Assembly: GCF_028009165.1 (NCBI RefSeq)
Contig: NC_079246.1
Coordinates: forward strand, 1-64,000
Origin: Akanthomyces muscarius
Lineage: Eukaryota > Ascomycota > Sordariomycetes > Hypocreales > Cordycipitaceae
DNA: 64,000 bases
Direction: 5' to 3'
Below the pieces are notes generated by a model that saw nothing but the letters and a program-made list of their open reading frames with translations, did no database searches and was not told where the DNA came from. A program made the translations under genes and the position numbers. Each line of letters opens with the position of its first letter. The first letter of the stretch is position 1. Shown piece by piece: positions 1-9,010 of the stretch.

Positions 1-660
1 CTAGGTTTAGGTTTAGGTTAGGGCTTCTTCTATAGGGAACTTGAAAACATAGCTTAGGGTCTAGGTTTAGGTCTAGGTTAGGGTTTGAACGTGTCTTTTA
101 ACGCGAATTATTTCCGCTAGCGCGAAAATATAAGTCCTTTATAGTACTTTTAAATGTAGGGTCTAGGTTTGGGTTTAGGTTAGGGTCTCTTCTATAAGGA
201 ACGTAAAAAGTAGCTTAGGGTTTAGGTTTGGGTTTAGGTTAGGGTTTCTTCTATAGGGAATGTAAAAAGTAGCTTAGGGTCTAGGTTTAGGTCTAGGTTA
301 GGGTTTAAACGTGTCTTTTAACGCGAATTATTTCCGCTAGCGCGAAAATATAAGTCCTTTATAGTACTTTTAAATGTAGGGTCTAGGTTTGGGTTTAGGT
401 TAGGGTTTCTTCTATAAGGAACTTAAAATAATAGGGTAGGGTCTAGGTTTAGGTCTAGGTTAGGGTTGCTTTTAGAAGGATCTTAAAAATATAGCTTAGG
501 GTCTAGGTTAGGGTTGGACTTAGGGTTACTTCTATAAGGAATAGAAAAAGTAGCTTAGGGTCTAGGTTAGGGTTAGATATAGGGTGGCTTCTTTAAGGGA
601 CGTTAAAGGTAGTATAGGGTTTAGGGTAGGGTTAGACGTAAAGTGGCTTCTATAATATAT
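1..660. repeat. Degenerate telomere-like minisatellite with higher-order repeat
   Basis: The stretch is built from units such as TAGGGTCTAGGTTTAGG and TTAGGTTAGGGTTTCTTC, separated by about 30-bp spacers (CTTCTATAAGGAACTTAAAA type). The telomere-like motif reads TTAGGG on the + strand. A longer block carrying GCGAATTATTTCCGCTAGCG occurs twice, around 89-185 and 309-405, giving a period near 220 bp. Units degrade towards 660. This resembles telomere-associated sequence rather than a living telomere: units are imperfect, and a left chromosome end would read CCCTAA on this strand. Confidence 0.8.
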
Positions 661-1212
661 AGAAGAAAGTAGTGTAAAGTATAGGGTAGGGTCTTATATA
701 AAATAAGATATAGTAGTAAGAAGAAAAGAAAGAACTATAAAGTGTAAGATAGAGTAAAAAGGTTTAATAATAGTATAGTACTCTACTAAAAAGAACTAGA
801 ATATAAGTAAAATAGGGTTTTATACTAGAATATAATAGTAAAGTAAATATAGAGTCTAGTTATATAGAATATAGTAAAGTAGTAAAAGGATCTCTTTTAT
901 TTCTCTATTAATAAAGAGACTATAATATAAAGATAAATACTAAAAATCTTTAAATTATATAGTATCTTAAATAGAAAAAAAGAACTACTATGAAAAATAA
1001 TAGAAAGTAACTAAATAGTATAATAAGATAAGGCTTATTTTATAGAAAAAGTCCTTTTTATATTTACTAGTATATAGAATAAGGTAGAATAGAAAGGTAC
1101 TTTTAGTATAGGGTAAGGGAATAAAAAAATAAAATAAAAAACTAGTTTAATTTAAAAAAGAAATAGAAATAGTAAATAGAAAAGTAATATAGATAGCTAA
1201 AAATAACCCTAA
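661..1212. other. AT-rich stretch without genes
   Basis: Mostly A/T with many AGTA and TATAAAG runs; TTAGGG-like units fade into it from the left. No open frame of useful length and no recognisable RNA. It may be mutated telomere-associated sequence or the far 5' part of the retrotransposon that follows. Confidence 0.5.
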
Positions 1213-1455
1213 AAGAGTGTTAGTTACCTTCTAAGACAGGTAGGGGTCCTATAGGCGCTAGAAACAGGGGTCGAACTACGTGGGTAGCCCTGTACGACAT
1301 GGAGAGCCCTGTAGAGAGCTGAAAACAGGCCGGGAAGAGTGCTAGTTGCCTTCCGAGACAGGTAGGGGTCCTAGGGCGCTGGAAACAGGGGTCTAGTTAC
1401 GTGGGTAGCCCTGGGAGACATGGAGAGCCCTGTAGAGAGCTGAAAATAGGCCGGG
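1213..1455 (+). repeat. Two-copy tandem repeat (about 122 bp) at 5' end of retroelement
   Basis: Copy 1 begins at 1213 and copy 2 at 1335; both start AAGAGTG(T/C)TAGTT and end in GAAAA(C/T)AGGCCGGG. A third start (AAGAGTGT) follows at 1456 but then diverges. The copies are GC-rich compared with the AT-rich flank to the left, which makes this the first plausible limit of the retroelement. Tandem repeats at the 5' end of non-LTR elements often act as internal promoters; that role here is inference. Confidence 0.75.
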
Positions 1456-2400
1456 AAGAGTGTAAAGGCTGTGAAATTGCCTTGTGAGACTTAGAAGGGC
1501 CTAGATTCACCCTAGAAGACCTGTTAGAGTCTTTCCGAGGCCTTTCTAGCTATATAATACCTTTCTTTCCCTCTTTCTTCCTTCCTTCTCTCCCTTACAC
1601 ACACACTTCTTCTTTTCTTTGTTTTTCTACCTCTTCTAAGTAGTCTTTCTACTTACCCTCTTTCTTCTTAAAGAAAACATATCTTCCCTTTTTTACTAAG
1701 CACTTCTCTACTCTTTACTCTCTACCCTTTACTTCCTACTCTTTACTCTCTATCCTTTTTACCTCTTTACTTTTACTTACCTACCTTTACCTTATTATAA
1801 GGTCCTTTCTATTAGAGAATACTTTTATTCTCTTTAGATACCTTTCTCTACTAGAAGATACTTAGTATTTTCTACTAGATGTCCTATCTCTCTATAAAGG
1901 ATACCTAGTATCTTTATAGACGTCCTATCTATCTACTAGAAGTACACTTTAGAAGTCCTTTCTAGTAGATTTATCCAGTAGAGGCACACTTTAGAAGTAC
2001 CCTCTAGTATATACCTCTTTCTACTAGAAGAATCTTGGTTTTTCTAGTAGGTGGCCTCTCTCTTACCTACTTTTTAAAATACACTTTATAAGTGCCTTTT
2101 ACTAGTATACTGTCCTATCTTAGCCTTTCTAGCTATAAAGAAGTACCTAGTACTTTTAGTAGCTAAAAGGGTTCTCTTTTTACTAGAAGTACACTTTAGA
2201 AGTCCCTTCTAGTAGAAATCCTTTTCTTATAAGAAAGGCTGTGTTTTTTTTTATACCTTTTCCTGCTTTCTATAGTAACTACCACTATAAATAGCCCTCT
2301 AGAAGCCTTCTAGCACCTCTTATAGCTCTATCCACTATAACAGGTCTTAGAAGTGTCTTTAGCGGCCTCTTTCTAGTACTAGTACCTATAATAGTAGCGC
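1456..2400 (+). other. Pyrimidine-rich leader of the retroelement
   Basis: After a short GC-balanced stretch and a TATATAATA motif at 1551-1559, the + strand becomes rich in CT runs and short repeats of the type CTAGAAGTACACTTTAGAAGTCC (for example near 1935-1960 and 2185-2215). No frame of length is open. It is probably untranslated leader or promoter of the retroelement. Confidence 0.55.
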
Positions 2401-2409
2401 TAAGGCGTC

Positions 2410-2690
2410 CATAACACACGTCGGCACACGTTGGCACACGCCAGCACACGCCCGGAGCCGCCAGCAGCCTTCCGGCACACGCCCGAAGCCGCTAGCAGCC
2501 TTCCAGCACACGTCGGCACACGTTGGCACACGCCAGCACACGCCAGCACACGCCTGAAGCCTCCAGCAGCCTTCCGGCACACGCCAGCACACGCCCGAAG
2601 CCGCCAGCAGCCTTCCGGCACACGCCCGAAGCCGCTAGCAGCCTTCTGGCACACGCCCATAGCCGCCAGCAGCCTCCAGCACTGGCCCAA
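2410..2690 (+). repeat. GC-rich minisatellite just upstream of the retroelement start codon
   Basis: Units of CACACG(C/T)C(A/C)(C/G)... and GCCGCCAGCAGCCTTCCGGC recur about every 15 and 39 bp. The frame of the downstream protein is open through this block, reading His-Thr-Pro-Glu-Ala-Ala repeats, but it has no ATG before 2701. Either it is leader, or translation starts at a non-AUG codon such as TTG at 2431. Confidence 0.7.
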
Positions 2691-2700
2691 GGCCGCTACG

Positions 2701-3696
2701 ATGGCAAAGGACAGGTGCCCGACCTGTAAAGGCTGGTACGCTGACTTGCTCGACCATATACGCAAAAACCACCCCCAAGCCCACTATACGGACCGTCAGT
2801 TGCAAATTACAGGCCTTGTTAGCTGCCCGGACTGTGGCACAGCCTGCCGTGGCCGCCACGGCGTGGCAACCCACAGAGCCAAGGTCCACGGCGTTAAAGG
2901 AACCTCCCAGGTCTCTACACTTCCACGGGTACACACACAGCCTATACAAGTCAAAGAGCCCTCCCCAACGCCCTCCAACGACTCGACCCTCCCTATAGAC
3001 CTCCTAGTACACCTAGAAGGCTCTATACAGGACCCGGAACCCTCTCCAACCCCCTCAGAAGGCCTCTACGACAGCCTAGAAGACTCCCTGGCACCCTCTA
3101 TCGAGCTAGGAGACGCTGGAAGCTGTACGCCAGCCTCCCAGGTCTCCTCCGTACCTGTGGAAGACTCTCCAGCGCCCTCTAGCGACCCTTTCGCCTCCGA
3201 AGACGACGTTCCAGCGCCTTCCCAGGCTATCCAGGTCCAAATAGGCACAAAAAGACGCCTATCAGGACCTTCAGAGGGTCCTAGACCTGCTAGAAGACCC
3301 GTCCCACCTGCAAAGGACGCCCCTAGCAGCCAGGAAGAGACAATCCGAGCCCCAGAGAGGCTAGCAGGCCTCCACAGCTCTATCAACACATCCCAGGCCG
3401 CTGCCTGGTTCGAACCACCCACCCCAGCACAAAGACCTACCCTATACATATCCTCCCCGAGCGCCCAGGAGGCCCACACGGCTACTCTAGCACCTATACT
3501 CGCCAAAACAGCTATACAGCAGCTACAACGCTTTATGAAGGTACCTATACCGACCTATAAGCTCCGACCTAGGCCTGCCCGGATCTTCCATCTAGTAGCG
3601 AACCGGCTTGCTGTAAAATTCGTCGCTAGGCCTTCGGAAACAACCCTCCTACACTTCCTACTACTCCCTAGGATCCTAGGGCTCGGGTTAGAGTAG
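2701..3696 (+). CDS. N-terminal part of R2-like retroelement protein (zinc fingers), ending at an in-frame TAG
   Basis: 331 codons from the first ATG (2701) to a TAG at 3694-3696. Near the start lie two zinc-finger-like motifs: C-x2-C...H-x4-H (CPTC...HIRKNH) and C-x2-C...H-x4-H (CPDC...HRAKVH). This resembles the DNA-binding fingers at the N terminus of R2/CRE-type proteins, which direct target recognition. The middle is rich in Pro and Ser and looks disordered. Near the end is a segment with basic and hydrophobic residues. The frame continues without another stop into the reverse transcriptase from 3697, so the TAG splits a single ancestral protein. It may be a point mutation (CAG to TAG is what RIP produces) or, less likely, a readthrough codon. 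Confidence 0.8.
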   Translation: MAKDRCPTCKGWYADLLDHIRKNHPQAHYTDRQLQITGLVSCPDCGTACRGRHGVATHRAKVHGVKGTSQVSTLPRVHTQPIQVKEPSPTPSNDSTLPIDLLVHLEGSIQDPEPSPTPSEGLYDSLEDSLAPSIELGDAGSCTPASQVSSVPVEDSPAPSSDPFASEDDVPAPSQAIQVQIGTKRRLSGPSEGPRPARRPVPPAKDAPSSQEETIRAPERLAGLHSSINTSQAAAWFEPPTPAQRPTLYISSPSAQEAHTATLAPILAKTAIQQLQRFMKVPIPTYKLRPRPARIFHLVANRLAVKFVARPSETTLLHFLLLPRILGLGLE

Positions 3697-6600
3697 GGAA
3701 ACCTCCCTAGGCTCTTAAAGGACTATCCAGACAACCTAGATACCCTAGAGGTCCCTACCTACCCTATACGAGAAGACACGTCCTTCTCTACCGCCGAAAA
3801 GAAGGCTACACACCTTCTAGAAGCCGGTTTCTTAGGAAGAGCGTCTAGGACGATAGTGGACAATTCGCCACTAGCGCCTATAGACGCCTCTACCCTAGAG
3901 ACCCTCCGTCAGAAACACCCTATAGGGCCTTCTGACCCCTTCAACTCCCCAACAAGCCCGTCTCCAGGCCAGAAGATCCCTATAGAAGCGATCCTATCCA
4001 CTATAAGCTCTATAAGCAGGGAAAAGGCCGCCGGACCGTCCGGCTGGACCCGGTACCTGCTAGACATCGCTATAGCGAAGGATTCAGCGGTCCTAGAGCT
4101 CCTACGGCTGCTGGCGGACATGATACGGCAAGGCACAGCACCTGGAAAGGACCTCCTAACGTCCTCACGGCTTATTGCCCTGAAGAAGAAGGACGGGGGT
4201 ATAAGACCTATCGCGATAGGCGATATACTCTATAGGGTAGCTACGAAAGCGATCCTAGCTACCCTATACCAGGACGGCATGCTCCTACCGAACCAACTAG
4301 GCGTTGGAAGCCCGGGAGGCGTGGAACCAGCGATCTTCCTCCTTTCAGAGGCAATTACAGGGGGGAATAAGCTAAAAGCACGCTCTATCGGCTCGTTAGA
4401 CGCCGAAAACGCCTTTAACGCCCTCCCTCGGAAGGCTATAGCGGCTGCTGTTAGCCTCTATGCCCCTGTATTTTACAGGTCAGCACAGTGGGCGTATAAC
4501 CACGCCGCGGTACTCTTCCTAGAGGACGGAAGCACTATAGCGAGCTCTTCAGGGGTACGCCAGGGAGACCCTCTTAGCGCCTTTATCTGGTCCCTAGCGT
4601 ACCGCCCTACCCTAGAGGCTGCACAGAAGGCCCTGCCAAAGGACGTCTTTATCTCGTACCTAGATGATACCTATATTATCTCTAGAGAGAAGGACCCTAG
4701 GGAAAAGGTCTTCCAGGCCTTCCACGGGTCCCCAATCAAGCTAAACCCCTACAAATCCACCTTTTATACCCTAGAAGAGGTCAGAAAAGAAGGACTCAAC
4801 GCCCTAGGAACCTATATAGGCCCCCTAGAGCAAAGAAGAGCCTTCCTACAGGGTAAGATAGATACTCTTAAGAGAGTCTTATCTACTCTAGAGAATATGC
4901 CTAAACAGCATGCTCTCCTTCTCCTACGAGGAAGTATTACCTTCCTACTTAGGCACCTTCTCAGGCAGCTAGCTCCTAGTGGCCTGGAAGACCTATACTA
5001 CGAAATCGACCGCCTTACCCTACACACCGTCGAAAAGCTCGCCTCGAAAGATCCCTCAGCACCTATCCAAGCCAACCAGGACCTTCTAGCCCTCCCAACA
5101 CGTATGGGAGGCCTAGGACTTACCCTATACGCGGAGATGCCTTACACACACTATAGCCACGCCCAGAAAGCGTCCTCTATAGTGCTCGACGGCTTCCAGA
5201 GAGGCCCCCTCCTCTCTAGCGCCCCTATAGCGCTCCCAACAGACCTCCCAGCGGACCTAGCGTCCTTCCCAGCGCCTAGCTGGGGCGTGCAGGTACCCCT
5301 GGAAGCCCCGGAAGGGCCCGGACAGGTCCGAATCCCCCCAGATAAGCCCTCTATAAAGGACATCAACCAGGGAAGGCTCCAGAGGGTCAAGGACCAGCTT
5401 ACCCTACACGGACAACGGGCCCTACTGGAAAATTCGACCTACCTTAGCCGGAAGTGGCTGGAAGTGCTGCCAACATCAAAACAAACCAAACTAGCAGACT
5501 TCCAAGTCACAGAAGGCCTTAGGGTACGTCTTATTCTTCCTGTACGCCCACTTAACGTACCCTGTACCTACTGTGGCTCTATAGTCACGATAGGACACGA
5601 GGATACCTGTAAAGGCGCTGAAAGGCACTGGCAAATCCGCCATAACGCCATCGTCAGGGCCCTGTTCAACGCAACCGTTGCTACCCTGGACCCAAAGCTC
5701 GAGCCGAAGCTCCAGGGTAACCAGGACCTCCGCCCAGACCTATCCACAACCTTAAATGGCTCGGTTAGGTACTATGACGTCCAAATTGTCGCTATAAACA
5801 AGGCGTCAGCACGAGAGGACCCCCAGAAGGCCCTACAGGAGGCTGCAGACGCTAAAAGGGCTAAATACAGGTCCCTAGGACCCCAATTTTACCCGATTAT
5901 TATCTCTGCTGGTGGCCTAATGGAAAAGGCAACCACAAAGACCTATAAGGACCTGCAGACCACTATAGGACCTGTGGCAGCTACCTGGCTGGACACAATG
6001 GTCTCTTTAGCGCTCTACAAGGCCCGGGTACACTCTAGCGCCTCTATCGCTAGGAAGCAGCCGCCTCCTAGCACCTCGTGGGCCGCTATACGCGAAGGGC
6101 TCCGGGGAGGACCTGCCACACAGACCCTCATGCCCCCCCAGCACGTCCAGCGGTCCTTTCAGCGCTCTTCAGCGCCTATAACAGCCGCCCAGCGCCCGTC
6201 AGTGCCTGCAGCAGCCGCCCAGCGCTCTTTAGTGCCTGCAGCAGCCGCCCAGCGCTCTTCAGTGCCTGTAGCAGCCACCCAGCGCCCGTCAGTGCCTGCA
6301 GCAGCCGCCCAGCGCCCGTCAGTGCCTGCAACAGCCGCCCAGCGCCCGTCAGTGCCAGCAACAGCCGCCCAGCGCCCTTCAGAGCCTACAGCAGCCGCCC
6401 AGCGCCCCACGGGCGCCTCCCGGTACATGCAGCACCTGTTAGAAGGAACCCAGCGCTCTCTAGCGCCTTCAGAAGGCTCCCAGCCACCGGAAACCTCGTC
6501 CCAGCGCTTCCAGAGGGAATACAAGGCTATGACAGCCGCCCAGAAGGCCCGGAACAGAGCCGCCAAGGGCCTGCCGGACCTCCCCTCCCCGCCGCCGCCC

Positions 6601-6705
6601 CTCCGGCGCTCCCAGCGCTCTACAACAGCCTCCCAGCAGCCACCCCAGCGCTCCCAGCGGTCAACCAGCTCCCCAACTGCCTCCCAGCAGCTCCTAGGCA
6701 GCTAA
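3697..6705 (+). CDS. Reverse transcriptase-endonuclease part of R2-like retroelement protein
   Basis: 1,002 codons in the same frame as the zinc-finger part, open from directly after the TAG; the first possible internal start is a GTG at 3856. It opens with the segment that precedes the RT in R2-like proteins (AEKKATHLLEAGFLGRA). RT motifs follow in order: GPSGW, SRLIALKKKDGGIRP, LDAENAFN, GVRQGDPLSAF and the catalytic YLDD at about 4658. After the thumb comes a C-x2-C-x7-H-x3-C knuckle (CTYC...HEDTC, about 5566), then RLE-like residues (RPDL, YYDVQIV, later K and KY near 5730-5870). The C-terminal 200 residues are low in complexity and carry decapeptide repeats. Known role of the family: nick the target and reverse-transcribe the element RNA onto it (target-primed reverse transcription). 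No frameshift was seen. Confidence 0.9.
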   Translation, partial: GNLPRLLKDYPDNLDTLEVPTYPIREDTSFSTAEKKATHLLEAGFLGRASRTIVDNSPLAPIDASTLETLRQKHPIGPSDPFNSPTSPSPGQKIPIEAILSTISSISREKAAGPSGWTRYLLDIAIAKDSAVLELLRLLADMIRQGTAPGKDLLTSSRLIALKKKDGGIRPIAIGDILYRVATKAILATLYQDGMLLPNQLGVGSPGGVEPAIFLLSEAITGGNKLKARSIGSLDAENAFNALPRKAIAAAVSLYAPVFYRSAQWAYNHAAVLFLEDGSTIASSSGVRQGDPLSAFIWSLAYRPTLEAAQKALPKDVFISYLDDTYIISREKDPREKVFQAFHGSPIKLNPYKSTFYTLEEVRKEGLNALGTYIGPLEQRRAFLQGKIDTLKRVLSTLENMPKQHALLLLRGSITFLLRHLLRQLAPSGLEDLYYEIDRLTLHTVEKLASKDPSAPIQANQDLLALPTRMGGLGLTLYAEMPYTHYSHAQKASSIVLDGFQRGPLLSSAPIALPTDLPADLASFPAPSWGVQVPLEAPEGPGQVRIPPDKPSIKDINQGRLQRVKDQLTLHGQRALLENSTYLSRKWLEVLPTSKQTKLADFQVTEGLRVRLILPVRPLNVPCTYCGSIVTIGHEDTCKGAERHWQIRHNAIVRALFNATVATLDPKLEPKLQGNQDLRPDLSTTLNGSVRYYDVQIVAINKASAREDPQKALQEAADAKRAKYRSLGPQFYPIIISAGGLMEKATTKTYKDLQTTIGPVAATWLDTMVSLALYKARVHSSASIARKQPPPSTSWAAIREGLRGGPATQTLMPPQHVQRSFQRSSAPITAAQRPSVPAAAAQRSLVPAAAAQRSSVPVAATQRPSVPAAAAQRPSVPATAAQRPSVPATAAQRPSEPTAAAQRPTGASRYMQHLLEGTQRSLAPSEGSQPPETSSQRFQREYKAMTAAQKARNRAAKGLPDLPSPPPPLRRSQRSTTASQQPPQRSQRSTSSPTASQQLLGS
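6166..6410 (+). repeat. 30-bp coding repeat: eight AAQR-containing decapeptides
   Basis: Eight tandem units of roughly 30 bp encode variants of AAQRPSVPAA/T near the C terminus of the retroelement protein. Because the period is a multiple of three, several other frames on both strands stay open across it; those are shadows. The truncated copy at about 20,835-21,080 also has eight AAQR/AARR units, but in a different arrangement. Confidence 0.85.
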
Positions 6706-7130
6706 GAGCCACTATAACGCCCCTCTACCCACTATAACACCTATAGTAACACCCTCTACCAGCTAGAACACACATTCTAGCACCTTCTAGCAGCTAGAAC
6801 ACACACTCTAGCGCCTTCTAAGCAGCTAGAACACACGCTCTAGCACCTTCTAGCAGCTAGAACACACACTCTAGCGCCTCTAGCAGCCAGAACACGCGCT
6901 CTAGCACCTCTATCAGCTAGAACCCACGTCCTAGCACCTTCTATAGCTAGAACACATATTCTAGCACCCCCCCTCCACCTACCCTATACCACCCACCCTA
7001 TACTACCTACCCTATACTCTCTTTCTTAGGACACTCTCCTCTTTACTTTCTTTCCTTACTATTACTTTCTCTAAATGTATTATTAGAAAATTCCCGAGCG
7101 AGCTAGCTTAGATAACTCAATTTACAGTTT
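6706..7130 (+). other. 3' UTR of the retroelement with about 32-bp repeats
   Basis: From about 6755 to 6975 a unit of about 32 bp (CAGCTAGAACACACACTCTAGCGCC and variants) is repeated around seven times. Each unit contains CTAGA...TCTAG, so it can fold back. The last 60 bases (CCCGAGCGAGCTAGCTTAG and ACTCAATTTACAG) are almost identical in the second copy at 21.7 kb. In R2-type elements the 3' UTR RNA is what the reverse transcriptase recognises; a similar role is inferred here. Confidence 0.75.
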
Positions 7131-7142
7131 CTAACCCTAACC
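7131..7142 (-). repeat. Telomeric repeat tract at retroelement 3' junction
   Basis: CTAACCCTAACC follows directly after the last base shared by the two element copies. It is two units of the CCCTAA telomere repeat and marks the target site. The orientation is opposite to the TTAGGG-like repeats at 1-660. Confidence 0.8.
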
Positions 7143-9010
7143 ACTACCCCCACCCTCCAAAAATTTATACTTCAACCACAACTTCAACTTCAACTTCAAC
7201 TTCAACCTAACACTAACTTCTCAACCTCACTTCACTTTCTACACAAACTACACTTCAACTTCAACTTCACTTTTAACACAAACTACACTTCAACTTCAAC
7301 TTCAACACAAACTACACTTTCAGAGGTTAAGAGGCTAAAAGGCTAAAAGGCAAGAAAGTAGAAAAGGTAAAGAGCTAAAAAGCTGAAGAGGGAAAGAGGT
7401 AAAGAGGCACAGACGTAAAGTAGTAGAGACGTAAACAGGCTCACTACAGCTCCAGCTCCAGAAGCACAAGCCCCGCACGTTGCACCAGCCGTACTCCAAC
7501 CTCCTGTGTGAAGAAGCCGTCTGCTAAGGAAAAAAGCAGCAAAAGGCTTGCCTCACACCTTGTCCACCCACAAGAAAGGAAAGAGAAGCGAAAGGGTGGG
7601 AGGGCGGAAGTGAAGGGGGAGGGCGCTCTCGGCAACGAGTTGCGAAGACAGGCGTAGGCACTGACACTCTTAGGACCAGTCCTCTACACAACCCTTGACC
7701 CTACTCTAGGCATAACTTACACTCAGGGTTGGTGTTAGGGTACGCCAGGGTTAGGGTTCTGTTAGGGTTGTCCGTTGAGAGTAGTGACTAGGTCTCTGCT
7801 TCAACTTGTAGCTCCAAAAACACGCGCTTCCCGTTCCAGCGAAGATGTACTGGTCCCGCCTCCAGTGCCCTAAGCTCTGTCACCGAGGAAGAAGGACAGA
7901 GAGCGAAAGACTCTCCTCGCACGCTGTCCACCGGAAGGAAGAAAGGAAGGAAGAGACGTAAGAGGGTCGGATGGTTAGTGTCTAGACTGTTTCAGCGAGG
8001 GGTTACGAAGAGAGGGTCAAAACAATCCTCCGTCTTCCCCTTCACCCTGCTGCACGCACTTTGTCTCGCAGCGCCCTAACCCTAAGTGGAAGGGTTATGG
8101 TTGGTGTTGGTGTTGGCGTTACGGCTCGGGTGAGGGTGAGGCTGAGGGAGAAAGGGAAGGAGGGGCGGGTAGGGGCGGGAAAGGAAGAGGAACAGGACAG
8201 CAGCAACGAAAGGAGTAACTAAAAAAAAATGGTAGAGTTTAGTTAACGAGAAAAACTAAACAGGCAAAAAAAAGAGAGGGACCGGGACTGAGACAAAGAA
8301 CTGGAAACCCAAAAAAAAAGGGGGGGGAAGAAAAGAAGAAAAGGAAAAAGAGCTGAGCAGAACAGGCTACTAGAATATACTCTTAGTCCGTGCATTATGA
8401 GTCTTTCGTGAAGACTGTCCTACTTCACCAACTAGTTTTCATCAACTCATTAACTGCTACACCGAACCCTACCCTGCAGCACTTATACAGTTACGATCTG
8501 CTTATTGGTTGGCATAATACGAAGCGCCTCGCTGCGCCATGCCGCGTGGTTTGAATATTTGCTCTCGCCATGTTTTTTTTTCATCGCTAATCCATACCCG
8601 GGCCGTAACGAGCCAGGCCCGCTGCCTGGCGCCGTCCTCCCGATCAGATTCGGCTCAAAGCAGCTTCGCTTGATTTTCTTTTGGGACAAGATACTTAGGC
8701 AGTTGGGTTGGAGGCGTTGTACAGAGTATTGTAGAGGGTCTATTGAAGAATCCCATTTGAGCTCTTGAATGTAGTGGCCTTCCCTATATCCACCATGCTT
8801 TTGTTTGTAGTACGAACCTTTGGCTCATCCGCATTGCGATCCTGTAGATTATTCGCAGCGCAGCTTTGCGCCCTATGCCTGGCCATACCCTGAACTGGAC
8901 ACAATACTCAGAGAATCACAGCTTGGCAACAGCTTTGGTCTAGATGCCAGCTCAGCGGTGCGGCTCTATATCACACAATCGATGTTTTTTAAAAACCCTT
9001 TTCTTTTAAA
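7143..9010. other. Gene-free stretch with CTTCAA satellite and scattered telomere-like motifs
   Basis: From 7178 to about 7325 runs of ACTTCA/CTTCAA hexamers recur, including a fivefold perfect run near 7182-7205. Telomere-like pieces (GGTTAGGGTTCTGTTAGGGTTG at about 7725-7770, CCCTAACCCTAAG near 8075, then GGTTGGTGTTGG) are scattered downstream. Purine-rich tracts occupy 8140-8360. I see no supportable gene; the short open frames lack family signals. Confidence 0.6.

Larger units (their letters stand above)
1213..7130 (+). mobile_element. R2-like (RLE-class) non-LTR retrotransposon, near full length, at telomere-like repeats
   Basis: The order is 5' tandem repeats, a pyrimidine-rich leader, one long frame (zinc fingers, reverse transcriptase, CCHC knuckle, restriction-like endonuclease), a repeat-bearing 3' UTR, and then CTAACCCTAACC directly abutting the element at 7131. 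There are no LTRs and no poly(A) tail. R2, CRE and the Magnaporthe MoTeR elements share the RLE-class plan, and MoTeRs insert in telomeric repeats. A second, 5'-truncated copy at 20,739-21,781 ends at the same base next to the same telomeric repeat, which fixes the 3' end. The 5' limit is uncertain because no full second copy is present for comparison. Confidence 0.85.

Noticed and set aside
1..60. Left chromosome telomere at the window start
   Set aside because: The repeats are imperfect and read TTAGGG on the + strand, whereas a left end should read CCCTAA. They also fade into other sequence, so they are telomere-associated or interstitial.
2410..2690. CRISPR-like array
   Set aside because: Units are variable, spacer-free and lie in a eukaryotic retroelement leader; this is a minisatellite.
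6078..6737. Overlapping long frames on both strands across the decapeptide repeat
   Set aside because: They exist because a 30-bp repeat keeps every frame free of stops. The protein in the retroelement frame has the family signatures.
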